Source: Phenylobacterium sp. LH3H17
GTDB taxonomy: Bacteria; Pseudomonadota; Alphaproteobacteria; Caulobacterales; Caulobacteraceae
Length of the DNA: 64,000 nucleotides
Direction of reading: 5' to 3'
Assembly (NCBI RefSeq): GCF_024298925.1
Contig: NZ_CP101283.1
Span: 496,001-560,000 of the forward strand
Within the stretch, counting starts at the first letter, position 1, and every line of letters begins with the position of its first letter. This document shows, in pieces, positions 24,184 through 33,418 of this stretch. A program made the position numbers and the translations under genes. A model generated the notes under the pieces. The model was not told where the DNA came from and did not search any database. It saw only the letters and a program-made list of their open reading frames with translations.

Positions 24184-25272
24184 ATGGTCGATTTCCAGAT
24201 CGTCCGCTGGCGGGAGCTGACGCCGGCCGACCGCCAGGCCTGGACGACCTTTCGCGCCGCGCAGCGCTTCCTCTCTAGCCCCTATTTCGACCTCGGTTGG
24301 TTCGACGCGGTGGACCGCGCGCGCGGTGACCTCTTGGTCTCGCGTGGGACCGCTCGCGGGCGCGCCGTGGCGTTCCTGCCCTTCCATCCCGGGGTGTTCG
24401 GCGTCGCCCGCCCGGCCGGTGGGACATTCTGCGATTGGCATGGCTTCGTGGCCGAGCCCGGCCTGACGCTGGACGTCGGGGCAGCCCTGGCGCGTGGGCC
24501 CGCGGGCTATCGGTTCGAGGGCGCGCCTGCGGCCGATCCAGGCCTCGCCGCCCATGCCGACGACCGCGATGTCTCACACATGGTCGATATCGCCGACGGC
24601 TTCGAAGCCTATGCCCGGCCTCAGGGTCGCGCCGCGCCAAAAGCGCTCTCGAACCACCGCGGCGCGATGCGCAAGCTTGAGGCCGACGGCCGCCGGGTCG
24701 AGTTCGTCATCGACGACCGTTCGCCGGAAACCCTGGCGACCCTGATGGCGCTGAAGTCGGCGCAGTATCGCCGTTCCCGCCATCCCGACGCCCTGTCGTG
24801 GGCGTGGAGCCGTCGCCTGATCGCGGCCCTGCCGGAGGCAACGCCGGAGTCCTTCGGCGCCGTGCTGTCGTCCATGAGGGTCGATGGCGAACTGGCGGCG
24901 GCCCATCTGGGTCTGCGAAGCGGTGGCGCGCTGCATTACTGGTTGACCACCTACGAGCCCAAATTCGCCACCTACGCGCCAGGCAATGTCCTCGCCTTGG
25001 AGGTGGTGCGCGGCAAGGCGGCCGATGGGGTCCACGAGGTCGATCTCGGACCGGGCGACTATCCATGGAAGCGGCAACTGGGCAATGGCGGGACGGAGCT
25101 GGTCCGGGGCCTGGCCTATGCGACATCCCCCATCGGCCGCGCCACCGAGGCCATGGCTCAAGCCGGCCGGCGCTGGGCCGCCCTGCCGGTGGGTCCGGCG
25201 GCCAGCCTGCCGCGGCGCGTGGTGGGTCGGGTCGAGCGCACCGCCGCCCAGTGGGCGGCGGCTCCGGTCTAG
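24184..25272 (+). CDS. GNAT-family acyltransferase (CelD/BcsL-like, HfsK-type)
   Basis: 362 residues without signal peptide. Two GNAT halves are visible; the second includes LMALKSAQYRRSRHPDALSW, DGELAAAHLGLRSGGALHYWLTTYEPKFATYAPGNVL and VHEVDLGPGDYPWKRQLGN, which is the CelD/PF13480 signature. Members include HfsK, which modifies holdfast polysaccharide in Caulobacter. Close to, and convergent with, an acyltransferase, a polymerase and a deacetylase gene, so a role in N-acylating a surface polysaccharide precursor is likely. Acyl donor not known. Confidence 0.85.
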   Translation: MVDFQIVRWRELTPADRQAWTTFRAAQRFLSSPYFDLGWFDAVDRARGDLLVSRGTARGRAVAFLPFHPGVFGVARPAGGTFCDWHGFVAEPGLTLDVGAALARGPAGYRFEGAPAADPGLAAHADDRDVSHMVDIADGFEAYARPQGRAAPKALSNHRGAMRKLEADGRRVEFVIDDRSPETLATLMALKSAQYRRSRHPDALSWAWSRRLIAALPEATPESFGAVLSSMRVDGELAAAHLGLRSGGALHYWLTTYEPKFATYAPGNVLALEVVRGKAADGVHEVDLGPGDYPWKRQLGNGGTELVRGLAYATSPIGRATEAMAQAGRRWAALPVGPAASLPRRVVGRVERTAAQWAAAPV

Positions 25273-25279
25273 GCGTTCG

Positions 25280-26419
25280 CTAGCTGGGGTAGGGCACGGA
25301 CTGGTTGACTACCGTGCGCACCCGGCCGGTCTGCGTCTTCGGACGGTTCACCGCTACCTGGATCGGATTGTCGATCGCGTAGTGGAAGGCGGTGGCGAAG
25401 GCGAGGGCGAGAGCCACGCCCATGCCCCACAGGGTCCATTGGACGGGTTCGCTCAGGCCGAACCGGGCGATGAGCTGGTTGACCACCCCGAACCAGGCGA
25501 TGCGGACAACCTCGTTGGTGATGAAGACCGAGAAGGAGATCACTGCGGCCTTCTCCACCAGCCAGGACTTGCGACGCACCGGGATGGCGCCCGAGGCCAT
25601 GATCATGGCGCAGATCAGGCTGAGCGAGATCAGGCTGAACTCGCCGAAGGTCTGCACGCCGATGAAGCCGGCCAGGGCGACCAGGCCCAGGCCCTTGGCG
25701 AGGCGCTCGGGCAGGTAGACCTGCTGGGCGAAACGGGCGAGCGCCATGCCCAGGATGAACAGGGGCAGGGCCCGGAAGATGCCGAACTTCAGGGGCATCT
25801 GGTAGACGGGATAGTTGAGGATCGCCCAGGTCGCCAGGTTGCAGGCCGTGAAGACGGCGATCCCCAGGCCGAGCATGACGAACGGGTTGAACCGGGACAT
25901 GCCGCGCAGCAGCAGCGGGAACATCAGGTAGCAGCCGAGCAGGGCCGAGAGCGACCAGCTAGGCGCGTTCCAGCCGCGTCCGCCGGGGACGCCGTAGGAC
26001 TGGACGAGGAAGAACTGGGCGGGAAGCTCCTTCCAGTCGAACCATTGCGGGTTGCGCGGCATGACGCCCAGCGCGCCGCTTACCAGCACCAGGGCGATCA
26101 GGGTCAGGGACATGATGAGGTGTGCCGGGACGACGCGAAGGAAGCGCTTCTTGAAGAAGTCGCCCAGGGACATGCCGCCGGCCAGAACGCGCTCGCCATA
26201 GACCCGGGCCAGGACGTAGCCGGAGTCGATCAGGAAGAAGTCGGTGAGCAGGTAGCCCCGCTCGAAGAACGGAATGAAGCTGGACGTCGGGGAGGGACCC
26301 GCCAGCTCGAAGTGGTGAAGGATCATCAGGATCGCGACGACGATGCGCATGACGTCGAGCCAGCCGCCCCGCTCGATCGGCGGGACGCTCTTCCGCGTCT
26401 CAATCCCAAACCACGACAT
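25280..26419 (-). CDS. Acyltransferase 3 family membrane protein (OafA-like)
   Basis: 379 residues from an ATG behind GGGAGG; the frame is open 39 nt farther but lacks a site. Around ten membrane helices are visible. The family motif region RGGWLDVMRIVVAILMILHHFEL carries the conserved His; ERGYLLTDFFLIDSGYVLARVYG and SWSLSALLGCYLMFPLL follow. Such enzymes O-acetylate or otherwise acylate polysaccharides across the inner membrane. Lies downstream of the polymerase and deacetylase genes on the same strand, probably the same polysaccharide operon. Confidence 0.9.
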   Translation of the reverse strand: MSWFGIETRKSVPPIERGGWLDVMRIVVAILMILHHFELAGPSPTSSFIPFFERGYLLTDFFLIDSGYVLARVYGERVLAGGMSLGDFFKKRFLRVVPAHLIMSLTLIALVLVSGALGVMPRNPQWFDWKELPAQFFLVQSYGVPGGRGWNAPSWSLSALLGCYLMFPLLLRGMSRFNPFVMLGLGIAVFTACNLATWAILNYPVYQMPLKFGIFRALPLFILGMALARFAQQVYLPERLAKGLGLVALAGFIGVQTFGEFSLISLSLICAMIMASGAIPVRRKSWLVEKAAVISFSVFITNEVVRIAWFGVVNQLIARFGLSEPVQWTLWGMGVALALAFATAFHYAIDNPIQVAVNRPKTQTGRVRTVVNQSVPYPS

Positions 26420-26487
26420 CGCCGACCTCCCGCAGTCCATCAAGGGGGCGGATTGCAAGGGTCAAGCCATCCCGGAATGGGACAGTT

Positions 26488-27801
26488 TCAGGCGTGGGCG
26501 GGGGTCCAGGTCATGGGCCGCGCGGTCACGGCCGGCCTGTGCGCGGCGGCCCCGGCGGTTGCCGGCTTCGGGCCCAGAATCCGGGCCATGGCGGCGACGG
26601 CGAACACCCAGGAGAGGTTGTTGTGCACCAGGATGATGCTCTCCGACATGGTCTGTAGGCTGTAGACCGCCAGGAACAGGGTCGCCCAATAGCCGTCGCC
26701 CAGCCTCTGGTGGCGCACCACGGCGGTCAGCAGGCTGATGGCGAAGATCGCCGCGAAGATGCCGACGCCAACCAGGCCGAGCTGGATCAGCAGGTCCAGC
26801 CAGCCGTTGTGGGCGCTGGGCACCCGCCATTGCAGAGCATCGCGGATCCAGTTGGCGATGTCGGACTGCCGACCCCAGAAGGCTGCATATCCGTAGCCCA
26901 GCACCGGCTCGGCCTCGTGGGCGCGTAGCACCGCATTCCAGATGTCGGTGCGGCCGGTGAAGGTCGCATCCTTGCCAAGCGCTGCATAAAAGAGGGTCGG
27001 CGCGAACAGGTAGAGGCCGGCCAGGGCCGACATCCCGGTCACCCCCAGCCAGATCGCCACCACTGAAGCCGCTCGCCCCAGGCGCATGAAGGCGAAAACC
27101 GTGGCCCCGCCCAGCACGATCAGCAGGCTGAGGAACGAGGTCGCCGACCGGGTCATGATGATCAGGCCGATGAACAGCACCAGGGCGCCGCCCCACAGCA
27201 GCCGCCGGCGCGGATTGGTCAGGAAGGCCGCGACGGCGGCGAGCGAGGCGTAGACCATCATCGCCCCCATCTCGTTCTTCTCGTACCAGAGCCCACGCCA
27301 GGTGCCGGCGTTGATGTCCTGGCTGACCCCCATCTTCGGCACGGCCAGGCAGACGAAATAGCTGCCCAGGGCCAGCAGCAGCATGGTGAGCGCCACCAGT
27401 TCGGCGAAGCGCCGCCCGCCCAGGCTGGAGGCTAGATAGAGCCCCATCAGGGTGGTGGCGGCGAGCGCGATGGCCCGGCGCAGGGTGACGTCCGGCTCGA
27501 TGGACCACATGACCGAGGCGCCGGCCCAGCCCACCAGGACCAGGAAGGCCAGCGCCGGACCCCAGAACCTGAAGAGCTGGGGCAGCCGGAATGCGGCCAG
27601 GGCGGCGATCAGGGCATAGACCGGCAACCACATGACCCGAAGGATCGGAACCTCGTCGCCCCCGGTCTGCAGCGGATCGAACAGCGGGCCGATGAGGGCG
27701 CTGGACATCAGCGCCACCACCAGGACGGTCAGGCTCGCCTCGATCAGGCGAACGACCGTCAGCCGCTCATAGGGTTCGGCGAGCTGGTCGGGGCTGATCA
27801 C
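26488..27801 (-). CDS. O-antigen ligase / Wzy-type polysaccharide polymerase (HfsC-like)
   Basis: 437 residues, starting with GTG in a GTGA overlap with the deacetylase stop. Ten or more membrane helices, and the large periplasmic loop holds FTGRTDIWNAVLRAHEAEPVLGYGY and SAHNGWLDLLIQLGLVGVG, the Wzy_C signature. It would join polysaccharide repeat units or transfer them to an acceptor at the periplasmic face. In Caulobacter the deacetylase hfsH is followed by hfsC in the same order, so a holdfast-like polymer is a reasonable guess. Confidence 0.88.
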   Translation of the reverse strand: MISPDQLAEPYERLTVVRLIEASLTVLVVALMSSALIGPLFDPLQTGGDEVPILRVMWLPVYALIAALAAFRLPQLFRFWGPALAFLVLVGWAGASVMWSIEPDVTLRRAIALAATTLMGLYLASSLGGRRFAELVALTMLLLALGSYFVCLAVPKMGVSQDINAGTWRGLWYEKNEMGAMMVYASLAAVAAFLTNPRRRLLWGGALVLFIGLIIMTRSATSFLSLLIVLGGATVFAFMRLGRAASVVAIWLGVTGMSALAGLYLFAPTLFYAALGKDATFTGRTDIWNAVLRAHEAEPVLGYGYAAFWGRQSDIANWIRDALQWRVPSAHNGWLDLLIQLGLVGVGIFAAIFAISLLTAVVRHQRLGDGYWATLFLAVYSLQTMSESIILVHNNLSWVFAVAAMARILGPKPATAGAAAHRPAVTARPMTWTPAHA

Positions 27802-28559
27802 GCCGCCGCTGCTTGCGGCTCGCCATTGACGATCAGGTCGACGGCCTCATTGACCGGCAGGACCTCGATGCCGTGGTCGGCGATGCGCTGGAGCACCCAC
27901 TCCAGGCGTTCGGGCAGGACGCCGAAATCGAGCGGAGCGTCGCCGACATCGTGGGTGAAGAAGGTGATCCAGCCGCCGGTGGCCTTGGCGCGGGCGATGG
28001 AGGCCTCGATCTCGTCCGGCCGCCAGCGTCGATGCTCCAGGACGATGGAATGCACCATGGCGAGGTCGATCATCCCCTCATTGACCCGCCGCGAAATGCC
28101 CCGGGCGCTCTTGAAGGCCCCGCCCAGCAGGGATTTGGTGCGCGGCGAGACGTCTCCGTAGGGGTAGGCGTAGCTCTCGATGACGAGATCGCCGAGGTGC
28201 TTCCGCAGGAAGGCGGCGTTGCGCTCGATCTCGTGCAGGAGCGTCCCATTGTCGGACTTCGAGGCGAAGCCGTGGGAATAGCTGTGGCAGCCGATCTCGT
28301 GTCCGGCGGCGGCCACGGCCTTGAGGTCGGCCAGATCGAAGTACTCGATGCCGTCCTCGGTGATCCCGCAGAACCGACCGGCGACATAGTAGGTCGCCCG
28401 CACCCCGAACTTCGCCATGATCGGACCGGCCACGGTCCAGGCGCTCTTGGGGAAGTCGTCATAGGTGATGCTGGCGATGGCCCTCGGCGCGCGCGAGCGC
28501 ACGGTGTTGACCGGCAGACGGCGGGTCAGGACGTTGTTGACCTTGCGGTAGATGCCCAT
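27798..28559 (-). CDS. NodB-domain polysaccharide deacetylase (HfsH-like)
   Basis: 253 residues from the ATG; a TTG five codons upstream is possible. NodB motif 1 is SITYDDFPKS with D34 and D35, motif 2 is HSYSH with H92 and H96 as metal ligands, then ESYAYPYGDVSP and THDVGD. It removes N-acetyl groups from a GlcNAc-containing polysaccharide, acting probably in the cytoplasm since no signal peptide is seen. Translationally coupled to the polymerase gene. Deacetylation controls adhesiveness of holdfast-like polymers in relatives. Confidence 0.88.
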   Translation of the reverse strand: MGIYRKVNNVLTRRLPVNTVRSRAPRAIASITYDDFPKSAWTVAGPIMAKFGVRATYYVAGRFCGITEDGIEYFDLADLKAVAAAGHEIGCHSYSHGFASKSDNGTLLHEIERNAAFLRKHLGDLVIESYAYPYGDVSPRTKSLLGGAFKSARGISRRVNEGMIDLAMVHSIVLEHRRWRPDEIEASIARAKATGGWITFFTHDVGDAPLDFGVLPERLEWVLQRIADHGIEVLPVNEAVDLIVNGEPQAAAA

Positions 28560-28624
28560 GGTTGTGGAATCCAAGCTGCGGGGGCGCAGCCGAATCCTGC
28601 CAGTTCAATCCTAACAAACGCCTG

Positions 28625-29461
28625 CTAGAGCCGCGCCGCGTGCCACGCCAGGTGGTCTTCGATGAAGCTGGTCATGAAGAAATAGGAGTGGTCGTAACCC
28701 TCCTGCCGCCTCAGGGTCAGCTTCTGGCCGGCCTCGGCCGCCGCGGCCTCCAGCAGTTCGGGCTTGAGCTGGGCCTCCAGGAAGCTGTCGGCCAGGCCCT
28801 GGTCGACCAGGATGTCGTCGAACCGGCCGCGCGCGGCGCGGGCCGCCAGCAGCTGGGCCGCGTCGTGCTCGCGCCAGGCTGCTTCATCATCGCCCAGATA
28901 GGCGTTGAAGGCCTTGCGGCCCCAGTCGCAGCGGCTCGGCGAACAGATCGGGGCGAAGGCCGAGACCGACTTGAACAGGTCCGGATGGCGCAGGGCCAGG
29001 GTGAGCGCGCCGTGCCCGCCCATGGAATGGCCGAAAACCCCCAGCCGCGCCGGGACGACCGCGCAGCTCTCGGTCACGACGTCGATCAGGTCGCGGGTGA
29101 CGTAGGTTTCCATGCGGAAGTGCGCCGCCCAGGGCGCCTGCGTGGCGTCGACATAGAAGCCCGCGCCCTGGCCCAGGTCGTAGGCGGGATCGTCGGCCAC
29201 GCCCTCGCCGCGCGGGCTGGTGTCGGGGGCCACCACGGCGAGCCCCAGCCGCGCCGCGGCTCCATAGGCCCCGGCCTTGGTCGTGAAGTTGTCCTCGGTG
29301 CAGGTCAGGCCCGACAGCCAGATCACCCAGGGGACCGGCCCCTCGACCGGGGGCAGGAAGACGCTGAACCGCATGGGCGTGCCGGTGGCGGCGCTGGCGT
29401 GGCGGCGATAGCTGAGCGTCCCGCCGTGGACGCGGTGTTGTTGCAGGATTTCCAGGCTCAT
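28625..29461 (-). CDS. fghA: S-formylglutathione hydrolase
   Basis: 278 residues, standard length for FghA/esterase D. It hydrolyses S-formylglutathione to formate and glutathione, the second step of formaldehyde detoxification. Motifs: WLSGLTCTEDNFTTKAG, APDTSPRGEG, GAGFYVDATQAPW, and the nucleophile S146 in GHSMGGHGAL; the C-terminal YDHSYFF carries the catalytic His. No adhC homologue is adjacent. It is upstream of the deacetylase on the same strand by 65 bp, perhaps by chance. Confidence 0.95.
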   Translation of the reverse strand: MSLEILQQHRVHGGTLSYRRHASAATGTPMRFSVFLPPVEGPVPWVIWLSGLTCTEDNFTTKAGAYGAAARLGLAVVAPDTSPRGEGVADDPAYDLGQGAGFYVDATQAPWAAHFRMETYVTRDLIDVVTESCAVVPARLGVFGHSMGGHGALTLALRHPDLFKSVSAFAPICSPSRCDWGRKAFNAYLGDDEAAWREHDAAQLLAARAARGRFDDILVDQGLADSFLEAQLKPELLEAAAAEAGQKLTLRRQEGYDHSYFFMTSFIEDHLAWHAARL

Positions 29462-29584
29462 GGGGTCTTCTAACCCGGAATCCTTGCCGGGGGACTCGCC
29501 TCGGCGCGCAATGTTTCGCCTCGGGGCTTTCGCAGGCGGTCGATTCCATGTCCCCCTGTCGCTTCAGGATTCGAGGGGGTCTCC

Positions 29585-31195
29585 ATGAGGACGTTTCTGC
29601 CAGCCCTGGCGCTCGCCGGTCTGCTCGCCGCCACCGCGCCGGCGGCGCTCGCCCAGGGTTATTCCGCCGGCAAGGTCACGGCTCTGAAGGGCCGGGCGAT
29701 GGCCGGCGTGGACTCGCGCGCCAAGCTCGCCCAGGTGATGAACGACCAGATCTTCTCCTATGGCGAACTGGCCTTCCAGGAAGTCGAGACCTCGAAATAC
29801 GTCACCGGGGTGCTGGAGAAGAACGGTTTCACCATCCAGCGCGGCGTGGCGGGCCTGCCCACCGGCTGGACGGCGACCTGGACCAACGGCAAGGGCGGCC
29901 CGGTGATCGCGCTGGGGAGCGACATCGACGGCATTCCCAAGGCCTCACAGAAGCCTGGCGTGCCCTGGCACGAGCCGCTGGTCGAGGGCGCGCCCGGCCA
30001 CGGCGAGGGTCACAATTCCGGCCAGGCGCTCAACGTGGTCGCCGCGCTCACGGTCAAGGAGATCATGGAGAAGGAGGGGATCGCCGGTACCCTCGTCCTC
30101 TGGCCTGGCGTCGCCGAGGAGCTGCTGGGCGGCAAGGCCTACATGGTCCGCGACGGGGTGTTCAAGGGCGTCGACGCGGCAGTCTTCACCCACGTCGGCA
30201 GTAACCTTCAGACCGCCTGGGGCCAGCCCCAGGGCACCGGCCTGGTCTCGGTGGAGTACGTCTTCAAGGGCTCGGCCGCCCACTCGGCCGGCGCGCCCTG
30301 GCGCGGCAAGAGCGCACTCGATGCGGTCGAGCTGATGAACATGGGCTGGAACATGCGTCGCGAGCACCTGCGGCCGGAACAGCGCTCGCACTATGTGATC
30401 ACCGACGGCGGCGACCAGCCCAATGTCGTCCCGTCCGTGGCCAAGGTCTGGTACTATTTCCGCGAGCAGAACTTCGCCGACATCCGCAAGAGCTTCGAGA
30501 TCGGCAACACCATCGCCGAGGCGGCGGCCAAGATGACCGACACCACGGTCGAGCGCCGGGTGATCGGCGCGGCCGCGCCGCAGCATTTCAACAAGCCCCT
30601 GGCCGAGGCCGCCAAGGCCAATATCGACAGGGTCGGCCTGCCCAGGTGGACGCCTGAGGAACAGGCCTTCGCCAAGGCGGTGCAGAAGAATCTCGGCGCC
30701 AGGGAGAAGGGTCTCGCCACCGAGCTGGAAGGGTTGAAGACACCGCTCGAGAAGCCCGAGAGCGGCGGGTCGGACGATATCGGCGACATCTCGTGGACCA
30801 TGCCGACCGTCTCGATCTACTACCCGTCCAACATCCCGGAACTGCCGGGGCACCACTGGTCCAACGCCATCTCCATGGCCACGCCGGTGGCGCACAAGGG
30901 GGTGGTCGCGGGATCGAAGGTGGTGGCCATGACCCTGCTGGACATCCTGACCCGGCCGGCTCTTCGCACTGCCGCCAGCGACTATTTCACCAAGGTCCAG
31001 ACCAAGGACCAGAAGTACCAGCCGATGCTCTCGGCCACGGACAAGCCGCCGGTCGAGATCAATACCGGCGTCATGGCGCGCTATCGTCCCGACATGGCGA
31101 AATTCTACTACAACCCCGAAAAATACCCGACCTATCTGGATCAGCTCGGGGTCAGGTGGCCGCCCACGGAACTCACGCCACCGAAGGGGAAGTGA
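29585..31195 (+). CDS. Exported M20-family amidohydrolase (AbgB-like)
   Basis: 536 residues. Signal peptide of about 23 residues (LPALALAGLLAATAPAALAQ). The M20 metal-site regions are visible as ALGSDIDGIP, GHGEGHNSGQALN, VLWPGVAEELLGGKAYM and the dimerisation domain KGSAAHSAGAPWRGKSALD. It resembles the p-aminobenzoyl-glutamate hydrolase subunit family. As an exported enzyme it probably cleaves small peptides or N-acyl amino acids in the periplasm. A dispersed repeat follows the stop and may include its transcript end. Confidence 0.9.
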   Translation: MRTFLPALALAGLLAATAPAALAQGYSAGKVTALKGRAMAGVDSRAKLAQVMNDQIFSYGELAFQEVETSKYVTGVLEKNGFTIQRGVAGLPTGWTATWTNGKGGPVIALGSDIDGIPKASQKPGVPWHEPLVEGAPGHGEGHNSGQALNVVAALTVKEIMEKEGIAGTLVLWPGVAEELLGGKAYMVRDGVFKGVDAAVFTHVGSNLQTAWGQPQGTGLVSVEYVFKGSAAHSAGAPWRGKSALDAVELMNMGWNMRREHLRPEQRSHYVITDGGDQPNVVPSVAKVWYYFREQNFADIRKSFEIGNTIAEAAAKMTDTTVERRVIGAAAPQHFNKPLAEAAKANIDRVGLPRWTPEEQAFAKAVQKNLGAREKGLATELEGLKTPLEKPESGGSDDIGDISWTMPTVSIYYPSNIPELPGHHWSNAISMATPVAHKGVVAGSKVVAMTLLDILTRPALRTAASDYFTKVQTKDQKYQPMLSATDKPPVEINTGVMARYRPDMAKFYYNPEKYPTYLDQLGVRWPPTELTPPKGK

Positions 31196-31207
31196 CCCAG
31201 CCCAGAT

Positions 31208-31348
31208 GCTCCCCTCTTGGGGGAGCTGTCAGCGAAGCTGACTGAGGGGGACTTTGACTCTCTTCTGAGCGCTTCAGCGCCCTCCGTCTCGCCGCCAAAG
31301 AGGGCGGCGATCCACCTCTCCCAAATCGCGCTTCGCGCTGGGGGAGGA
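31208..31348 (+). repeat. Dispersed hairpin-rich repeat, copy 1
   Basis: About 140 bp between the amidohydrolase and ald stops. It opens with GCTCCCCTCTTGGGGGAGC, then TGTCAGCGAAGCTGA, CGCCGCCAAAGAGGGCGGCG and GCGCTTCGCGCTGGGGGAG, each able to form a hairpin. It matches the reverse complement of 33419-33554 along nearly its whole length with scattered differences. The two copies, in opposite orientation, bracket ald, the Lrp gene and the EF-hand gene. Confidence 0.8.
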
Positions 31349-31405
31349 TCTCGGGGGAAGGAAAAAGGCCGGGGGCGGGGAAACCTCCGCCGCCCCCAGG
31401 CCGAG

Positions 31406-32506
31406 TCAGGCCGCGACCGGGGGAAGGTCCTGCGAAGCGGCCACCGCCGGGTGGACGACCCGTCCACCGGCGACATTCAGTCCGGCGGCGAAACCGGGAT
31501 CCTCGGCGAAGGCGCGCTCCATACCCTTGTCGGCCAGAGCCAGCACGTAGGGGGTGGTCGCCGCGCCGAGCGCATAGGTCGAGGTGAGCGGGGCGGCCCC
31601 GGGCATGTTGGCCACGCAGTAGTGGACAACGCCATCGACCACATAGGTCGGCTCGTCGTGGGCGGTCGGGTGCGAGGTCTCGAAACAGCCGCCCTGGTCG
31701 ATGGCGACGTCAACCAGCACCGAACCCTTGCGCATCAGCTTCAGGTCCTCGCGCCGGATCAGCTTGGGCGCCGAGGCGCCGGTGATCAGCACGCAACCGA
31801 TGATCAGGTCGGCCGTGGGCAGCAGTTCCAGCAGTGCGCCGCGCGAGGACAGCACCGTGCGGGCGCGGCCTTCGAAATGGGAGTCCATCGCCGCCAGGCG
31901 TTCGGGCAGGATATCCATGATGGTTACGTCGGCGCGCATGCCGACGGCGATCTCCGCAGCGTTGAAGCCGGAGACCCCGGCCCCCAGGATCAACACCTTG
32001 GCTGGAGGCACGCCGGGCACGCCGCCCATCAGCAGGCCGCGTCCGCCGGCCGGGGCAAGCAGGTAGGCCGCGCCGACCTGGGCGGCCATGCGCCCGGCCA
32101 CCTGGCTCATGGGAGTGAGCAGCGGCAGGTCGCCCTTGCGGCCGAGGATGGTTTCATAGGCGATGCAGGTGGCGCCCGAGGCCATCAAACCCTTGGTCTG
32201 CTCTGGATCAGGGGCGAGGTGCAAGTAGGTGAAGAGGGTGTGGCGCGGGGTGAGGAGGGCGATCTCCTGGGCTTGCGGCTCCTTGACCTTCACGATGGTG
32301 TCGGCGGCGGCGAAGACGGCGGCCGCGTCGGGAACGATCTTGCCGCCCGCGGCGGCATAGTCGGCGTCGCTCAGGCCGACCCCGGCGCCGGCGCCCGATT
32401 GGACGAAGACCTCATGGCCGTGGGCGGTCAGGGTGGCGACGACGGCGGGCACGAGGCCCACGCGACGCTCGAGAGGCTTGATCTCGGTCACAGTGCCGAT
32501 GCGCAT
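31406..32506 (-). CDS. ald: Alanine dehydrogenase
   Basis: 366 residues, normal for Ald. It interconverts alanine and pyruvate with NAD(H) and ammonia. Motifs: RIGTVTEIKPLERRVGLVP at the N-terminus, VKVKEPQ with the conserved Lys, YLHLAPD with the catalytic His, and the NAD fold VLILGAGVSGFNAAEIAVGM, then MDILPERL. Divergent from an Lrp-family regulator across about 110 bp, the common arrangement in which the regulator activates ald when alanine is available. Confidence 0.96.
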   Translation of the reverse strand: MRIGTVTEIKPLERRVGLVPAVVATLTAHGHEVFVQSGAGAGVGLSDADYAAAGGKIVPDAAAVFAAADTIVKVKEPQAQEIALLTPRHTLFTYLHLAPDPEQTKGLMASGATCIAYETILGRKGDLPLLTPMSQVAGRMAAQVGAAYLLAPAGGRGLLMGGVPGVPPAKVLILGAGVSGFNAAEIAVGMRADVTIMDILPERLAAMDSHFEGRARTVLSSRGALLELLPTADLIIGCVLITGASAPKLIRREDLKLMRKGSVLVDVAIDQGGCFETSHPTAHDEPTYVVDGVVHYCVANMPGAAPLTSTYALGAATTPYVLALADKGMERAFAEDPGFAAGLNVAGGRVVHPAVAASQDLPPVAA

Positions 32507-32615
32507 GGGCGTTTTTCCTCCACCTTATAGCGCCGAGGCTAGTGGATAGTTGCAGATGAAACCTTGAAAAACAGCGGGCCAGAGATCAGTGTTCCACAAG
32601 TTTCTTGTGCGAAAG

Positions 32616-33104
32616 ATGCCCCTCGCGGTGAAATCCTCAACTCACGACCTCGATATCGCGGATAAGCGCCTATTGTCTCATTTGCAGGCGCATGGACGAG
32701 CGACGAACGTGGAACTCGCCGAGGCCGCGCACCTCTCGGAGTCCGCCTGCTTCCGCCGGGTGCGCGCCCTGGAGGCGGAGGGGGTGATCACAGGCTATGC
32801 GGCGGCGGTCGATCCCCGCGCCGTGGGCCTGGGCCTCTCGGTCTTCGTGTCCATCACCCTGGCCAGCCAGGCCCAGGACGTGCTGTCGGCCTTCGAGGCC
32901 GCGGTGACCGAGGCGCCCGAGATCATGGAATGCCACCTGATGACCGGCCAGGCCGACTATGTCCTGCGGGTGGTCGCCGCCGACATGGACGACCTGGAGC
33001 GGGTGCACGCCACCCGCCTGACCCGGCTGCCCGGGGTGGCGCGGATCAACTCGTCCATCGCCCTGCGCACGGTGGTGCGACGCACGGCCCTACCGCTCCG
33101 CTAG
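32616..33104 (+). CDS. Lrp/AsnC-family regulator, probable regulator of ald
   Basis: 162 residues from the ATG; a GTG at 32589 would add nine. The N-terminal helix-turn-helix is DIADKRLLSHLQAHGRATNVELAEAAHLSESACFRRVRALEAEGVI, followed by the RAM ligand-binding domain with LSVFVSITLAS, CHLMTGQADYVLRVVAADM and LPGVARINSSIALRTV. Such proteins bind an amino acid and control nearby metabolic genes. The divergent position beside alanine dehydrogenase points to an AldR-like role. Confidence 0.92.
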   Translation: MPLAVKSSTHDLDIADKRLLSHLQAHGRATNVELAEAAHLSESACFRRVRALEAEGVITGYAAAVDPRAVGLGLSVFVSITLASQAQDVLSAFEAAVTEAPEIMECHLMTGQADYVLRVVAADMDDLERVHATRLTRLPGVARINSSIALRTVVRRTALPLR

Positions 33105-33160
33105 GGCCCAATTTCGCCATGGGTCCTGGGCAGGTTCCCGCCGCAACAAGGAGTTCCCCC

Positions 33161-33409
33161 ATGCGCGTCACCGCCCTTCTCGCACTGGCCCTCGCCGCCT
33201 GCGCCTCGACCGCCCTGGCTGCCCCAGGCCGGTTCATCCATCCGGCCGACACCAGCAAGGACGACCGGATCGATAAGGCCGAATGGGTCGCCTACAAGCT
33301 GCCCGCGACCGAGTTCGCCAAGGCCGACAAGAACGCTGACGGCAAGATCGACGGCCCCGAGTTCGTGGCCTGGGATACGGCTCAGAAGGCGAAGCACGCG
33401 GGTCACTAG
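33161..33409 (+). CDS. Small exported EF-hand protein
   Basis: 82 residues, ATG behind AAGGAG. The signal peptide ends in either a lipobox (LAAC, C14) or a signal peptidase I site after residue 20. Two EF-hand loops follow: D30-E41 (DTSKDDRIDKAE) and D56-E67 (DKNADGKIDGPE), each with calcium-ligand spacing. Likely a periplasmic or lipid-anchored calcium-binding protein; partner unknown. A frame starting in the Lrp gene is open through it but is only a shadow. Confidence 0.85.
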   Translation: MRVTALLALALAACASTALAAPGRFIHPADTSKDDRIDKAEWVAYKLPATEFAKADKNADGKIDGPEFVAWDTAQKAKHAGH

Positions 33410-33418
33410 AGGCTCAGA

